From Patescibacteria group bacterium (GTDB taxonomy: Bacteria; Patescibacteriota; Microgenomatia; UBA1400; PJMF01): 6,649 nt of DNA. Location of the stretch: positions 1 to 6,649 of the forward strand of contig JAHIVL010000025.1 of the NCBI GenBank assembly GCA_018816485.1, given 5' to 3'. Both the position numbers and the translations under genes were made by a program. Positions 1-6,032 of the stretch are shown here, piece after piece. The first letter of the stretch is position 1. Each line of letters opens with the position of its first letter. The notes under the pieces are model-generated. The model did no database searches. It saw only the letters and a list, made by a program, of their open reading frames with translations, and was not told the origin of the DNA.

Positions 1-603
1 ATCCCCAAATCCCATTCCTTCGCGTTTATATATAACAATGGATAACTTGTAAATTGCATAGAAAAATAAATACGAGAGTAGGGCAGATAGCAGAGTTGAG
101 TACAGATCTGCTATCTGCATAATTCCTGAAACAGATAAGGACAAACGGTAAATTATTGCTAAGGCTGTCAAGATAATAACCGCATTATTATGAATCTTCA
201 TGGTGTTTAAATCGATAATAAAAATGTAAATTAAAATCACACAAACCACTAACCAAAAAATTGGTTGCAAAACACTATAAGGAGCTATCGTCAATCTAAA
301 AAATAACGAACCTGCCCAATACCACCACATAAACAAAACTCCTGTTAGAACTTCAACCATAGGGTGGAGAGGCAGAATTGGCTTGCGACAATGTCTACAT
401 TTTCCTCTAAGTATCAAGAACGAGAGCAGGGGAATGTTGTCGTACCAAGATAAAGTTTTTTTGCAGCTATCACAACGGGACCGACCTTTAACCCAATTCT
501 CCCCAGAAATAGACCGTAAAATCACAACGCTTAAAAAGCTACCAATAATTGTGCCAAAAATAAATAAAATAATAGTGATCACTAAAAAAAACAAAGTTAC
601 CAT
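1..603 (-). CDS. pilD: Type IV prepilin peptidase (PilD-like), 3' end cut off by the window edge
   Basis: This membrane aspartyl protease cleaves the leader of prepilins at the cytoplasmic face and usually N-methylates the new N-terminus. The 201 visible residues begin with a membrane segment carrying GSFLSVV (residues 21-27). A cytoplasmic zinc module with two pairs follows, C44-x2-C47 and C69-x2-C72, and then a 'PxHPMVE' stretch (79-84), as in the N-terminal domain of the PilD family. The first catalytic aspartate is probably D131 in 'IIDLNTMKI'. The second is D201 in GMGFGD, whose codon occupies the first three bases of the window, so the C-terminal membrane segments are missing. The ATG is the first possible start because an in-frame TAA lies two codons upstream. 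No Shine-Dalgarno site is visible. The gene follows the pilin but is separated from it by two terminators. Family assignment is very secure; the assignment to this pilin is by context. Confidence 0.95.
   Translation of the reverse strand, partial: MVTLFFLVITIILFIFGTIIGSFLSVVILRSISGENWVKGRSRCDSCKKTLSWYDNIPLLSFLILRGKCRHCRKPILPLHPMVEVLTGVLFMWWYWAGSLFFRLTIAPYSVLQPIFWLVVCVILIYIFIIDLNTMKIHNNAVIILTALAIIYRLSLSVSGIMQIADLYSTLLSALLSYLFFYAIYKLSIVIYKREGMGFGD
83..118. repeat. 12-bp perfect inverted repeat inside the peptidase gene
   Basis: Arms gcagatagcaga (83-94) and tctgctatctgc (107-118) are exact reverse complements separated by 12 nt. The arms are of mixed composition, not a homopolymer. The structure falls within codons for about residues 162-174 (QIADLYSTLLSA region) and can form a hairpin in either strand. 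A short palindrome, cagatctg (103-110), overlaps the loop and right arm. Function is unknown; it may be coincidental coding sequence or a local inverted duplication. Confidence 0.75.
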
Positions 604-655
604 AAGTTAGCTAATGCTAATTTATTTTTTAAAATTAAGGTAGGGGGAAAATTTT
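604..655 (-). promoter_or_regulatory. Probable promoter region for the prepilin peptidase gene (low confidence)
   Basis: Any dedicated promoter for the peptidase must lie in this short AT-rich stretch, between the tandem terminators and the ATG. No convincing -35/-10 pair can be read. A small inverted repeat, ttagc-taat-gctaa (607-620), ends three bases before the ATG and could be an operator or a translation-affecting hairpin. The case for a promoter is contextual: the terminators would otherwise leave the gene dependent on readthrough, and the absent Shine-Dalgarno site fits a first gene on its own transcript. Confidence 0.3.
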
Positions 656-674
656 GGAAAAAGCCCTCGGGGCT
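656..674 (-). terminator. Second, weaker intrinsic terminator after the pilin gene
   Basis: Read on the minus strand, the sequence is AGCCC-CGA-GGGCT followed immediately by further T residues, giving a T-run of five that includes the last base of the stem. It is a 5-bp stem with a 3-nt loop. It lies directly behind the stronger hairpin at 678-707 in the same orientation, so it probably acts as a back-up terminator. Confidence 0.65.
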
Positions 675-677
675 ATT

Positions 678-707
678 AAACAAAAACCCCGCTCGTGCCG
701 AGCGGGG
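678..707 (-). terminator. Strong rho-independent terminator of the pilin transcript
   Basis: Arms ccccgctcg (687-695) and cgagcgggg (699-707) form a perfect 9-bp, GC-rich stem around a 3-nt loop. On the minus strand the hairpin is followed by TTTTTGTTT (686-678). On the plus strand no T-run follows, so the terminator works for minus-strand transcripts only. It starts 27 nt after the pilin stop codon and should end the pilin (or pilB-to-pilin) message. Confidence 0.9.
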
Positions 708-733
708 TATAAATTCAAACTTAAACTGTCTGA

Positions 734-1336
734 CTATGGTAAGCAAACGCAGTTTCCACTTGCTCCACAATCTGTGGTATTTGCGACTGCTTGTACGGCT
801 GTTGATGGATAGTCAGTTGGCAATCCAGCTAATACTCTATTAGCAGCTTCAGTAACAAAAGCGTTAGATTTTGGAGCAAAACAAATATAAGTGCTATCTC
901 CTTGACCACCTTTGTTATATATAAATAAATGATTATATCCTGTATCAAAAATTCTAGTAAAAAAAGTTATTTTAAGTTCACCTGAGCCAACGCAAGTTCC
1001 AGTTGTTGCTGTTGAAAGCTTCTCAGATACTGGACAAGGAGTGGTATTTGTATCAGCTACAGAAGAAGCTAAGTCCCACGAAGTCCATGTGTAAGCTAGA
1101 TGTGTTGTATCAGACGCACCTGTTTGCCATGGAAAATAACCTTGAAAAGCATTATATCTATCGATAGCACTTAATAGTTGTTCTGCATCAGATCTTGATC
1201 CTGTGTCTCTACCTCTATTGATTTGCTCTATAGGATTAATAGCTGAAAGCACTGCCACAGCCAAAATACCCAAAATTGAAATCACGATCAGGAGTTCAAT
1301 CATAGTGAAGCCGGCATTTCTAAATAGTTTTTTCAT
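734..1336 (-). CDS. Type IV prepilin / pseudopilin (200 aa, class III signal peptide)
   Basis: This is the structural subunit, or a minor pilin, of a type IV pilus. The N-terminus MKKLFRNAG|FTMIELLIV carries a short basic leader, the G9|F10 cleavage site and the conserved Glu at mature position +5 (E14). About 20 hydrophobic residues follow, forming the helix that anchors the subunit and packs the fibre. After 'INPIEQINRGRD' comes a polar globular domain rich in Thr, Ser and Asn. Six cysteines are present (C101, C115, C152, C190, C196, C198), so disulfide-bonded loops are possible, and the protein ends in CVCLP. The start is supported by a GAGGA Shine-Dalgarno site (1343-1347) 6 nt before the ATG. 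It sits between pilC and the peptidase and is followed by strong terminators. Whether it is the major pilin is inferred only from its position and from being the sole pilin seen. Confidence 0.95.
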   Translation of the reverse strand: MKKLFRNAGFTMIELLIVISILGILAVAVLSAINPIEQINRGRDTGSRSDAEQLLSAIDRYNAFQGYFPWQTGASDTTHLAYTWTSWDLASSVADTNTTPCPVSEKLSTATTGTCVGSGELKITFFTRIFDTGYNHLFIYNKGGQGDSTYICFAPKSNAFVTEAANRVLAGLPTDYPSTAVQAVANTTDCGASGNCVCLP

Positions 1337-1549
1337 AAATATTCCTCAAAAATAATCTACATCCTTAATACCACTCTACAACACATTCTTTACTAAACGC
1401 AAGCGCAAGTAGTAAATCTAAAAAGATAATTGGCGAGCAGTTGATTTTAAAAAATAATAAAAGTTTACTAAGTGAGTATCAGCGAAATTCATTTAAGTTA
1501 AAGATAAGAGCGTTACCTCATGAAGTGAATTTTTATTATTTTTTAAAAT
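1337..1549. other. Structured intergenic region between pilC and the pilin gene
   Basis: This 213-nt stretch is the only sizeable gap within the cluster and contains no credible ORF. Its left part carries the pilin Shine-Dalgarno site and a 7-bp inverted repeat, tttacta/tagtaaa (1389-1395 and 1410-1416). Its right part is almost entirely taken up by the large inverted repeat at 1443-1550. The word tttactaa recurs at 1464-1471. It probably serves as the 5' leader of the pilin, by its own promoter or by processing of a pilC-pilin message. No clear -35/-10 pair was found on the minus strand. Confidence 0.6.
1389..1416. repeat. 7-bp inverted repeat upstream of the pilin gene
   Basis: tttacta (1389-1395) and tagtaaa (1410-1416) are perfect reverse complements around a 14-nt spacer that itself contains cgc-aa-gcg. 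The left half lies about 53 nt upstream of the pilin ATG. It may be an operator or an mRNA leader hairpin; the short stem makes chance occurrence possible. Confidence 0.45.
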
Positions 1550-1550
1550 C
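1443..1550. repeat. Long inverted repeat (20-bp perfect arms, 68-nt loop) starting at the pilC stop codon
   Basis: Positions 1443-1462 (gattttaaaaaataataaaa) are the exact reverse complement of 1531-1550. The right arm ends on the last base of the pilC TAG stop. Allowing a 3-nt gap, a further 5 bases match (cagtt at 1438-1442 against the last codons of pilC at 1554-1558), so the left arm looks like an inverted copy of the pilC 3' end. Weaker pairing continues inward (1464-1465 with 1528-1529, 1467-1469 with 1524-1526, 1473-1476 with 1517-1520). In minus-strand RNA this would be a large stem-loop between pilC and the pilin. Arms are nearly pure A/T. Its role is unknown; an mRNA-processing or stabilising element is one possibility. 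Confidence 0.8.
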
Positions 1551-2752
1551 TAAAACTGACTTGTCAAATTATAAATCGGCATAATCACCGCAATCACCAT
1601 TGCACCAACCCCAAGACCTAACACCACCATGATCATCGGCTCAATTGCTGTGGTCATATTTTTAATTGCATGCTCACTCTCTTGTTCAAAATAATTAGAT
1701 AATTTCTTCAAAACTTCATCTAATTTTCCAGTTTCCTCGCCAACACTCATCATTTGATGCAGAATAACTGGAAACATTTCATAGTGACTAAGTGATTCCG
1801 AAAGAGAAGAGCCCTTCTCAACCTGTTTGCTCACTTCTTGAAGAGCAGTTCTATAAACAATATTTTCAACAGATTCCGTAACAATTGCAATTGCTTCAAG
1901 TAATGAAATTCCTGAACCCAAAAGCAACGATAATGTACGAGCAAAATCGGTTAAAATAACTTTCTTTTTCAGTTCTCCGAAAATAGGAAGTTTTAGCATG
2001 ATTTCATCAATCTTATATCTGCCTAATTTAGTTTTGTAATAACTTTTCCAAGAAAAAATTGCGCCACCAATAAAAGCAAACATAATGTACCAATATTTAA
2101 TCATTCCATCTGAAATTCCTATCAAAGCTCTAGTCAAAAATGGCAGTTCCGAACCAAAATCACGATACATTTCTGTTAATTTTGGAATAACAAAAATCAT
2201 CATAATTACACCAACAGCTAACATTGCTATCACAACAATTGTTGGATAAATTAATGCACCTTTTGTTTTAGCTTTAAATTCTTTTTCTTTCTCCATATTG
2301 TCTGCCAAACGCTCAAGAACAGTATCTAAAACACCTCCTGTTTCTCCTGCTTTAACCAATTGAATATATAAACGTGAGAAAATTTTGTCATGTTTTGCCA
2401 AAGCATCGGCAAATGAATGACCACCCTCGACGTCCTGCAAAATAACTGCCATCAATCTAGTAACTTCAACCTTTCCATCTCGAACTAAAATATTTAAAGC
2501 ACTAGCTAGAGGAAGTCCAGCAGTAATCATGGTAGCCAATTGTCGTGTAAGACTAACAATGTCTGCAAATTTCACACCTCCCATCATTAATCTAACTCCA
2601 GCAAAAGCATCTTTGATGAATGGGTCAATTTTAATAACTAGCAATCCTCTAGAAGAGAGTAGAGAAGCAGCTTGACTGATTTCTCTAGCCTCTACTTTAC
2701 CTTTAATATTTTCACCAAATTTGTTTTTAGCTGTATATTTAAAAAATGCCAT
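1550..2752 (-). CDS. pilC: Type IV pilus inner-membrane platform protein PilC (GspF family)
   Basis: This polytopic protein forms the platform on which the assembly and retraction ATPases act. The 400-residue length is normal for the family. An N-terminal 'FFKYTAKNKFGENIKGKVEA' segment is followed by two homologous T2SSF repeats at roughly residues 62-187 and 266-388. Each contains the family's GE.TG signature (VKAGETGGVLDTVLERLAD at 133-151 and SVGEETGKLDEVLKKL at 336-351). Membrane segments lie near 168-190, 219-236 and 369-392. Translation starts 20 nt after the pilT stop, with a GAGGAAA Shine-Dalgarno site (2760-2766) 7 nt before the ATG. The gene is therefore very likely co-transcribed with pilB and pilT. 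Its stop codon coincides with one end of a long inverted repeat. Function is assigned with high confidence by family and context; a type II secretion homologue is made unlikely by the adjacent pilT. Confidence 0.96.
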   Translation of the reverse strand: MAFFKYTAKNKFGENIKGKVEAREISQAASLLSSRGLLVIKIDPFIKDAFAGVRLMMGGVKFADIVSLTRQLATMITAGLPLASALNILVRDGKVEVTRLMAVILQDVEGGHSFADALAKHDKIFSRLYIQLVKAGETGGVLDTVLERLADNMEKEKEFKAKTKGALIYPTIVVIAMLAVGVIMMIFVIPKLTEMYRDFGSELPFLTRALIGISDGMIKYWYIMFAFIGGAIFSWKSYYKTKLGRYKIDEIMLKLPIFGELKKKVILTDFARTLSLLLGSGISLLEAIAIVTESVENIVYRTALQEVSKQVEKGSSLSESLSHYEMFPVILHQMMSVGEETGKLDEVLKKLSNYFEQESEHAIKNMTTAIEPMIMVVLGLGVGAMVIAVIMPIYNLTSQF

Positions 2753-2772
2753 ATTTTTATTTCCTCAACAAT

Positions 2773-3828
2773 CTATGTTCCCAATAACCTTACCATGTCA
2801 TCTGGTCTAAACGCATTATTCATTGCTACTTCTTTAGTGATCGCACCTCTTTGCACCAACTGTTGCAAATATGATTCAAACAGAATCATCCCTTTGTCTG
2901 CTGATGTTTGAATTACACTATCAATTTGATGAGTCTTTTGCTCCCTAATAAGGTTAGATATTGCAGACGTTGCTACTAAAATTTCTAGCGCTGGAATTCT
3001 TCCTCCACCGTTCGCTGGTAAAAGCCTTTGAGACACAATGGCTTTTACAGCTGAAGCGAGTTGTTGTCGCACCTGACTTTGTTGATTGGCTGGAAAAACA
3101 TCGATAATTCTATCAATAGTTTGCGCAGCTGATAAAGTATGGAGAGTTGCAAAAACTAAATGACCGGTTTCAGCAATCGTAATTGCAGAAGCAATAGTTT
3201 CATAATCACGCATCTCACCGATCAACACAACATCTGGATCCTCACGAAGGACCGACTTCAGAGCAACATTCCATGAGTGAGTATCATGATTTATTTCTCT
3301 TTGAGAAATAATACTTTTCTTTGGTTTATAAACAAATTCGACTGGATCTTCGATAGTAATAATATGTTTACTACTTTGAGCATTAATCTCTTCAATCATT
3401 GCTGCTAAAGAAGTTGATTTTCCTTCACCTGTAGGACCAGTTAATAAAACTAACCCTTGATTAACTAAAGCAAATTCATGCAAAATTGGCGGTAGTTGAA
3501 GTTCGTCAATTGTTTTGATAACGGCCGGAATCAAACGAAGTGCAGCTGCCAAATTTCCTTGTGTATGATAAGCGTTAATTCTAAATCTACCCTTATCCTT
3601 AAATTGATAACCAAAATCTAGTTCTTTATTAACTTTGACATAGTCTTTCTGTTCCTGAGTCATAATCGGAAAAATTAAGCTTTCTGCTTGTTCCAAATTC
3701 AAGACTGGAGCTCCTTCGACAGGAATCAACTCTCCGTGAACTCTGAGCATCGGTGGCGTCCCAACAATAATATGAATATCAGAACCATTCTGTTCAATTA
3801 ACAAATCTAACATGTCATGAATGTTCAT
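2773..3828 (-). CDS. pilT: Type IV pilus retraction ATPase PilT
   Basis: This cytoplasmic hexameric ATPase powers pilus depolymerisation and twitching. The 351-residue length matches the family. The N-terminal domain starts with 'LIEQNGSDIHIIVGTPP', the usual PilT opening. The motor domain has Walker A GPTGEGKST (131-139), the Asp box ITIEDPVEF (157-165), Walker B VLIGEMRD (201-208) and the His box GHLVFATLHT (222-231). The PilT-defining C-terminal motif, normally AIRNLIRE, appears as AISNLIRE (289-296), and the protein ends with the expected 'AFRPDDMVRLLG'. The Shine-Dalgarno AAGGAA (3833-3838) overlaps the pilB stop codon, leaving an 8-nt gap, which suggests translational coupling. Seen: intact catalytic motifs and one substitution in the retraction motif. 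Inferred: active retraction. A PilU-like paralogue cannot be fully excluded, but this is the only PilT in the window. Confidence 0.96.
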   Translation of the reverse strand: MNIHDMLDLLIEQNGSDIHIIVGTPPMLRVHGELIPVEGAPVLNLEQAESLIFPIMTQEQKDYVKVNKELDFGYQFKDKGRFRINAYHTQGNLAAALRLIPAVIKTIDELQLPPILHEFALVNQGLVLLTGPTGEGKSTSLAAMIEEINAQSSKHIITIEDPVEFVYKPKKSIISQREINHDTHSWNVALKSVLREDPDVVLIGEMRDYETIASAITIAETGHLVFATLHTLSAAQTIDRIIDVFPANQQSQVRQQLASAVKAIVSQRLLPANGGGRIPALEILVATSAISNLIREQKTHQIDSVIQTSADKGMILFESYLQQLVQRGAITKEVAMNNAFRPDDMVRLLGT

Positions 3829-3839
3829 ATTTTTCCTTA
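3829..3839 (-). promoter_or_regulatory. Shine-Dalgarno site of pilT overlapping the pilB stop codon
   Basis: On the minus strand the junction reads TAAGGAAAAAT followed by the pilT ATG. The pilB stop TAA supplies the first two bases of the AAGGAA ribosome-binding site. Ribosomes terminating on pilB are therefore placed to re-initiate on pilT, which would link the amounts of the extension and retraction motors. Confidence 0.75.
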
Positions 3840-5975
3840 AATTTGCGCCACACGCAATACTTCTTCTATAGTAGTAATACCCTCCAAAGCTTTTAAATAT
3901 CCATCTTGCTTCATTAATAGCATACCATCTTTAACAGCCAATTTCTCCATCTCTATGGCCGGTTTTTTCTCTAAAATTAACCTTGTTATTCCTTCAGAGA
4001 TTGGCATTACTTCAAAAATAGCAATACGGCCTTTGTATTCAGGTTCAGTTTGAGGCCTATCTTCCTTTGCTCTGTACAAAATAATGTCTTCATCTTTTCG
4101 ATTATTTTTTCTAAGCCATTCATCAAGTCTTGGACCTAATACTTCTCTAATATCATCAACCACAGCTTTCTCTGGCTTATATTCTTCTTTAAATTTTTTA
4201 TTTATTACTCTAACAACACGTTGAGCCATTGCAAGGGTTAGAGATGAAGTTAACAAAAATGGCTCTACACCCATATCCATTAATCGCGGAATGGCTCCTG
4301 CAGCAGAAGAAGTATGCAAGGTAGAGAAAACTAAATGTCCTGTCAAAGAAGCCTGAACCGCCAAATCTGCAGTTTCACTATCACGAATCTCTCCAACCAT
4401 AATAATATTTGGATCTTGTCTCAAAAATGAACGTAAGCCCGAAGCAAAAGTTAGCCCTGCTTGTTGATTAACTTGAACTTGGTTAACACTAGTCATCTGG
4501 TACTCAACCGGATCTTCCAAAGTAATAATATTTACTTTTGAAGTATTGATCGTATGAAGAATCGAATAAAGTGTGGTTGTTTTTCCCGAACCAGTTGGAC
4601 CAGTAACCAAGATTATTCCATGAGGAACCTTAATTAAATCCTTAACTTGTCTCAAAGCCATTCCAGTAAGTCCTAATTCTTCCATATCAGGAACTGTGGC
4701 ATCTTTCTTTAGCAAACGCATAACAATCTTTTCACCATTAACTGTTGGAAGGGTAGACACACGCAAATCAACTTCCTTATCTCCAGAGATAAAATTAAAA
4801 CGTCCATCTTGCGGAATACGTTTTTCGTCAATTTTTAGACCTGACAAAATTTTAATTCTAGAAACAACAGCCTCATGGACAGATTGAGGCAAAATTAGCT
4901 TTTCGACCAAAATACCATCAATTCTGTATCTAACTCTAGTTCTTGATTCTTGAGGTTCGATGTGAACATCTGAAGCTCTAGCTTTCATGGCAAAACTTAC
5001 AATTGTTTGGACAATTTTCGTAATAGGAGCTTGTCTTATGGTTTCTCCAGATAGAACTTTTAAATCTTTTCTCTTAACCATGTCTTCTTCAACTTGTGAA
5101 GTTTGTTCCAAAGCCTCAGTAACTTCTCCTGACAAACTTTGAGAATAACTTTCAGCAATTTTTCGTTCTAGTTCTGAAGGCATTGCATATCTGGTAATAA
5201 GTTTTAATCCAGACTTTTGTTCAGCAAAATCTATTGCAGACAAATCAAGAGGGTTTTTCATTGCGACAAGAAGTGTATTTTTGTCTTTATCAAACAAAAT
5301 TGGCATCATCTGGTAGTTGCGAGCTACTCCTTCAGGAATTTGAGATAAGGCCTGAGGATCAGTACCTGATTCTGAAATTTTTATAAATGGAATTTTGTAA
5401 ACAACTGATTTTGCTTTAACTAGGTCTTCTTCTTTTACAAACTTATTTTCTTCTAATATTTCTGAAAAAGACTTTCCTGTGCTAACGTTTGTAACCATAA
5501 TTTGACTTGCTTCGTCTTGAGAAAGAGCTCCTTGATCCTTAAGCACATCAACTATATTGATGTAAGTTTTATTTGGATCAATTCCTTCTGAAAGTGGCTG
5601 TTCTCCCAAGTTTGGAGCCACTACAGAACTAGTGACTGGACTTGTTGTTGAGCTGGTGGCTGAACTGGTTGTTTTTTGTGGGATTACCTCAGTTTCATCT
5701 GCTGAGTCGGACGTTGAGTTTGCTGCAATATTTTTGACATCTACCTCTAATGAACTAGCAATTTTTTCTATATCATCTGGCGTAGCTACTGACTCATCCA
5801 TAATAGTTTGATTTGGATTACTAACTGGATTCATTGCTGAATTTAGAGAAGGCTCACTGGCCTGAGAAACACTACCTGATTGGGGAACATCACCCACCTG
5901 AGGCGAATCACCAAGAGAAACGGGTTCTGTTTGAGGAACTTGAAGCGGATCATTTGACTGGACAGGATCAAACAT
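3837..5975 (-). CDS. pilB: Type IV pilus assembly (extension) ATPase PilB with long disordered N-terminus and no zinc motif
   Basis: This cytoplasmic hexameric ATPase drives pilin polymerisation. Residues 1 to about 132 are low-complexity Ser/Thr/Pro/Gln-rich sequence, including three GDSPQV-type hexapeptides (22-39) and four TSSx units (103-118). Residues about 137-275 form an MshEN/T2SSE N-terminal domain. The motor follows: ASDVHIEP (334-341), Walker A GPTGSGKTT (459-467), Asp box LEDPVEY (486-492), Walker B NIIMVGEIRD (523-532) and His box LTGHLVFSTLHT (544-555). The 'QRVVRVINKKFKEEYKP' region (585-601) and 'EYKGRIAIFEV' (646-656) align with places where the family usually has CxxC pairs, but the 712-residue protein contains no cysteine. 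An in-frame TAA at 5997-5999 limits the start to this ATG or a later one. No Shine-Dalgarno site is visible, consistent with a short or absent leader for the first operon gene. It is probably PilB rather than GspE because it adjoins pilT. Confidence 0.96.
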   Translation of the reverse strand: MFDPVQSNDPLQVPQTEPVSLGDSPQVGDVPQSGSVSQASEPSLNSAMNPVSNPNQTIMDESVATPDDIEKIASSLEVDVKNIAANSTSDSADETEVIPQKTTSSATSSTTSPVTSSVVAPNLGEQPLSEGIDPNKTYINIVDVLKDQGALSQDEASQIMVTNVSTGKSFSEILEENKFVKEEDLVKAKSVVYKIPFIKISESGTDPQALSQIPEGVARNYQMMPILFDKDKNTLLVAMKNPLDLSAIDFAEQKSGLKLITRYAMPSELERKIAESYSQSLSGEVTEALEQTSQVEEDMVKRKDLKVLSGETIRQAPITKIVQTIVSFAMKARASDVHIEPQESRTRVRYRIDGILVEKLILPQSVHEAVVSRIKILSGLKIDEKRIPQDGRFNFISGDKEVDLRVSTLPTVNGEKIVMRLLKKDATVPDMEELGLTGMALRQVKDLIKVPHGIILVTGPTGSGKTTTLYSILHTINTSKVNIITLEDPVEYQMTSVNQVQVNQQAGLTFASGLRSFLRQDPNIIMVGEIRDSETADLAVQASLTGHLVFSTLHTSSAAGAIPRLMDMGVEPFLLTSSLTLAMAQRVVRVINKKFKEEYKPEKAVVDDIREVLGPRLDEWLRKNNRKDEDIILYRAKEDRPQTEPEYKGRIAIFEVMPISEGITRLILEKKPAIEMEKLAVKDGMLLMKQDGYLKALEGITTIEEVLRVAQI
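5622..5669 (-). repeat. 12-bp degenerate tandem repeat in pilB (4 copies, TSSx units)
   Basis: Four consecutive 12-nt units encode TSSA, TSST, TSPV and TSSV (residues 103-118). The units start with ACC/ACA/ACT followed by an AGT, AGC or similar Ser codon. They lie in the disordered linker just before the MshEN domain, so copy-number change would alter linker length without breaking the frame. Confidence 0.65.
5859..5912 (-). repeat. 18-bp degenerate tandem repeat in pilB (3 copies)
   Basis: Three in-frame 18-nt units encode GDSPQV, GDVPQS and GSVSQA (residues 22-39). Each starts with GGT and the third has diverged most. It is part of the Ser/Pro/Gln-rich N-terminal extension and distinct from the 12-bp repeat at 5622-5669. 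Confidence 0.6.
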
Positions 5976-6032
5976 AATATATAGTCTATAATTAACTTAG
6001 CTCTACTATAAAATAAAAATCGTCACCAAACA
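5976..6032. promoter_or_regulatory. Divergent promoter region between pilB and the delta' gene
   Basis: These 57 AT-rich bases must hold the transcription starts for both flanking genes unless transcription enters from outside. Rightward, TATAAA (6007-6012) is a good -10 candidate about 20 nt before the ATG, but no matching -35 is seen. Leftward, TATAGA (5990-5985) could be a -10 element close enough to give an almost leaderless pilB message. It overlaps an odd palindrome TATAG-T-CTATA (5980-5990), and CTATA recurs at 6006-6010. Exact elements are uncertain. Confidence 0.45.

Noticed and set aside
383..610. Plus-strand open frame of 75 codons
   Set aside because: It lies wholly antisense to the peptidase gene, whose zinc and membrane motifs are unmistakable. 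It has no Shine-Dalgarno site and no recognisable domain.
607..630. Plus-strand terminator-like hairpin ttagc-taat-gctaa followed by a T-rich run
   Set aside because: The stem is 5 bp and AT-rich, and there is no plus-strand gene upstream to terminate. Treated only as a possible operator before the peptidase.
1343..1387. Possible minus-strand promoter for the pilin, TTGTAG-16 nt-TAGATT
   Set aside because: The -35 and -10 both match the consensus poorly and the -10 would run almost into the Shine-Dalgarno site. Too weak to annotate.
2672..2911. Plus-strand open frame spanning the pilC/pilT junction
   Set aside because: It is antisense to two well-supported genes and has no domain or ribosome-binding site; it is a shadow frame.
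4696..4887. Plus-strand open frame of 63 codons inside pilB
   Set aside because: It is antisense to the conserved PilB motor domain and has no independent support.
734..5975. Possible recoding of UGA (as in Gracilibacteria-type codes), because all four complete genes end in TAG or TAA
   Set aside because: No in-frame TGA is needed anywhere in these genes and glycine is encoded by GGN throughout. Four stops are too few to argue from.
3837..5975. Type II secretion ATPase (GspE) as an alternative to PilB
   Set aside because: The adjacent pilT and the absence of other secretion genes favour a pilus system, although the families are homologous.
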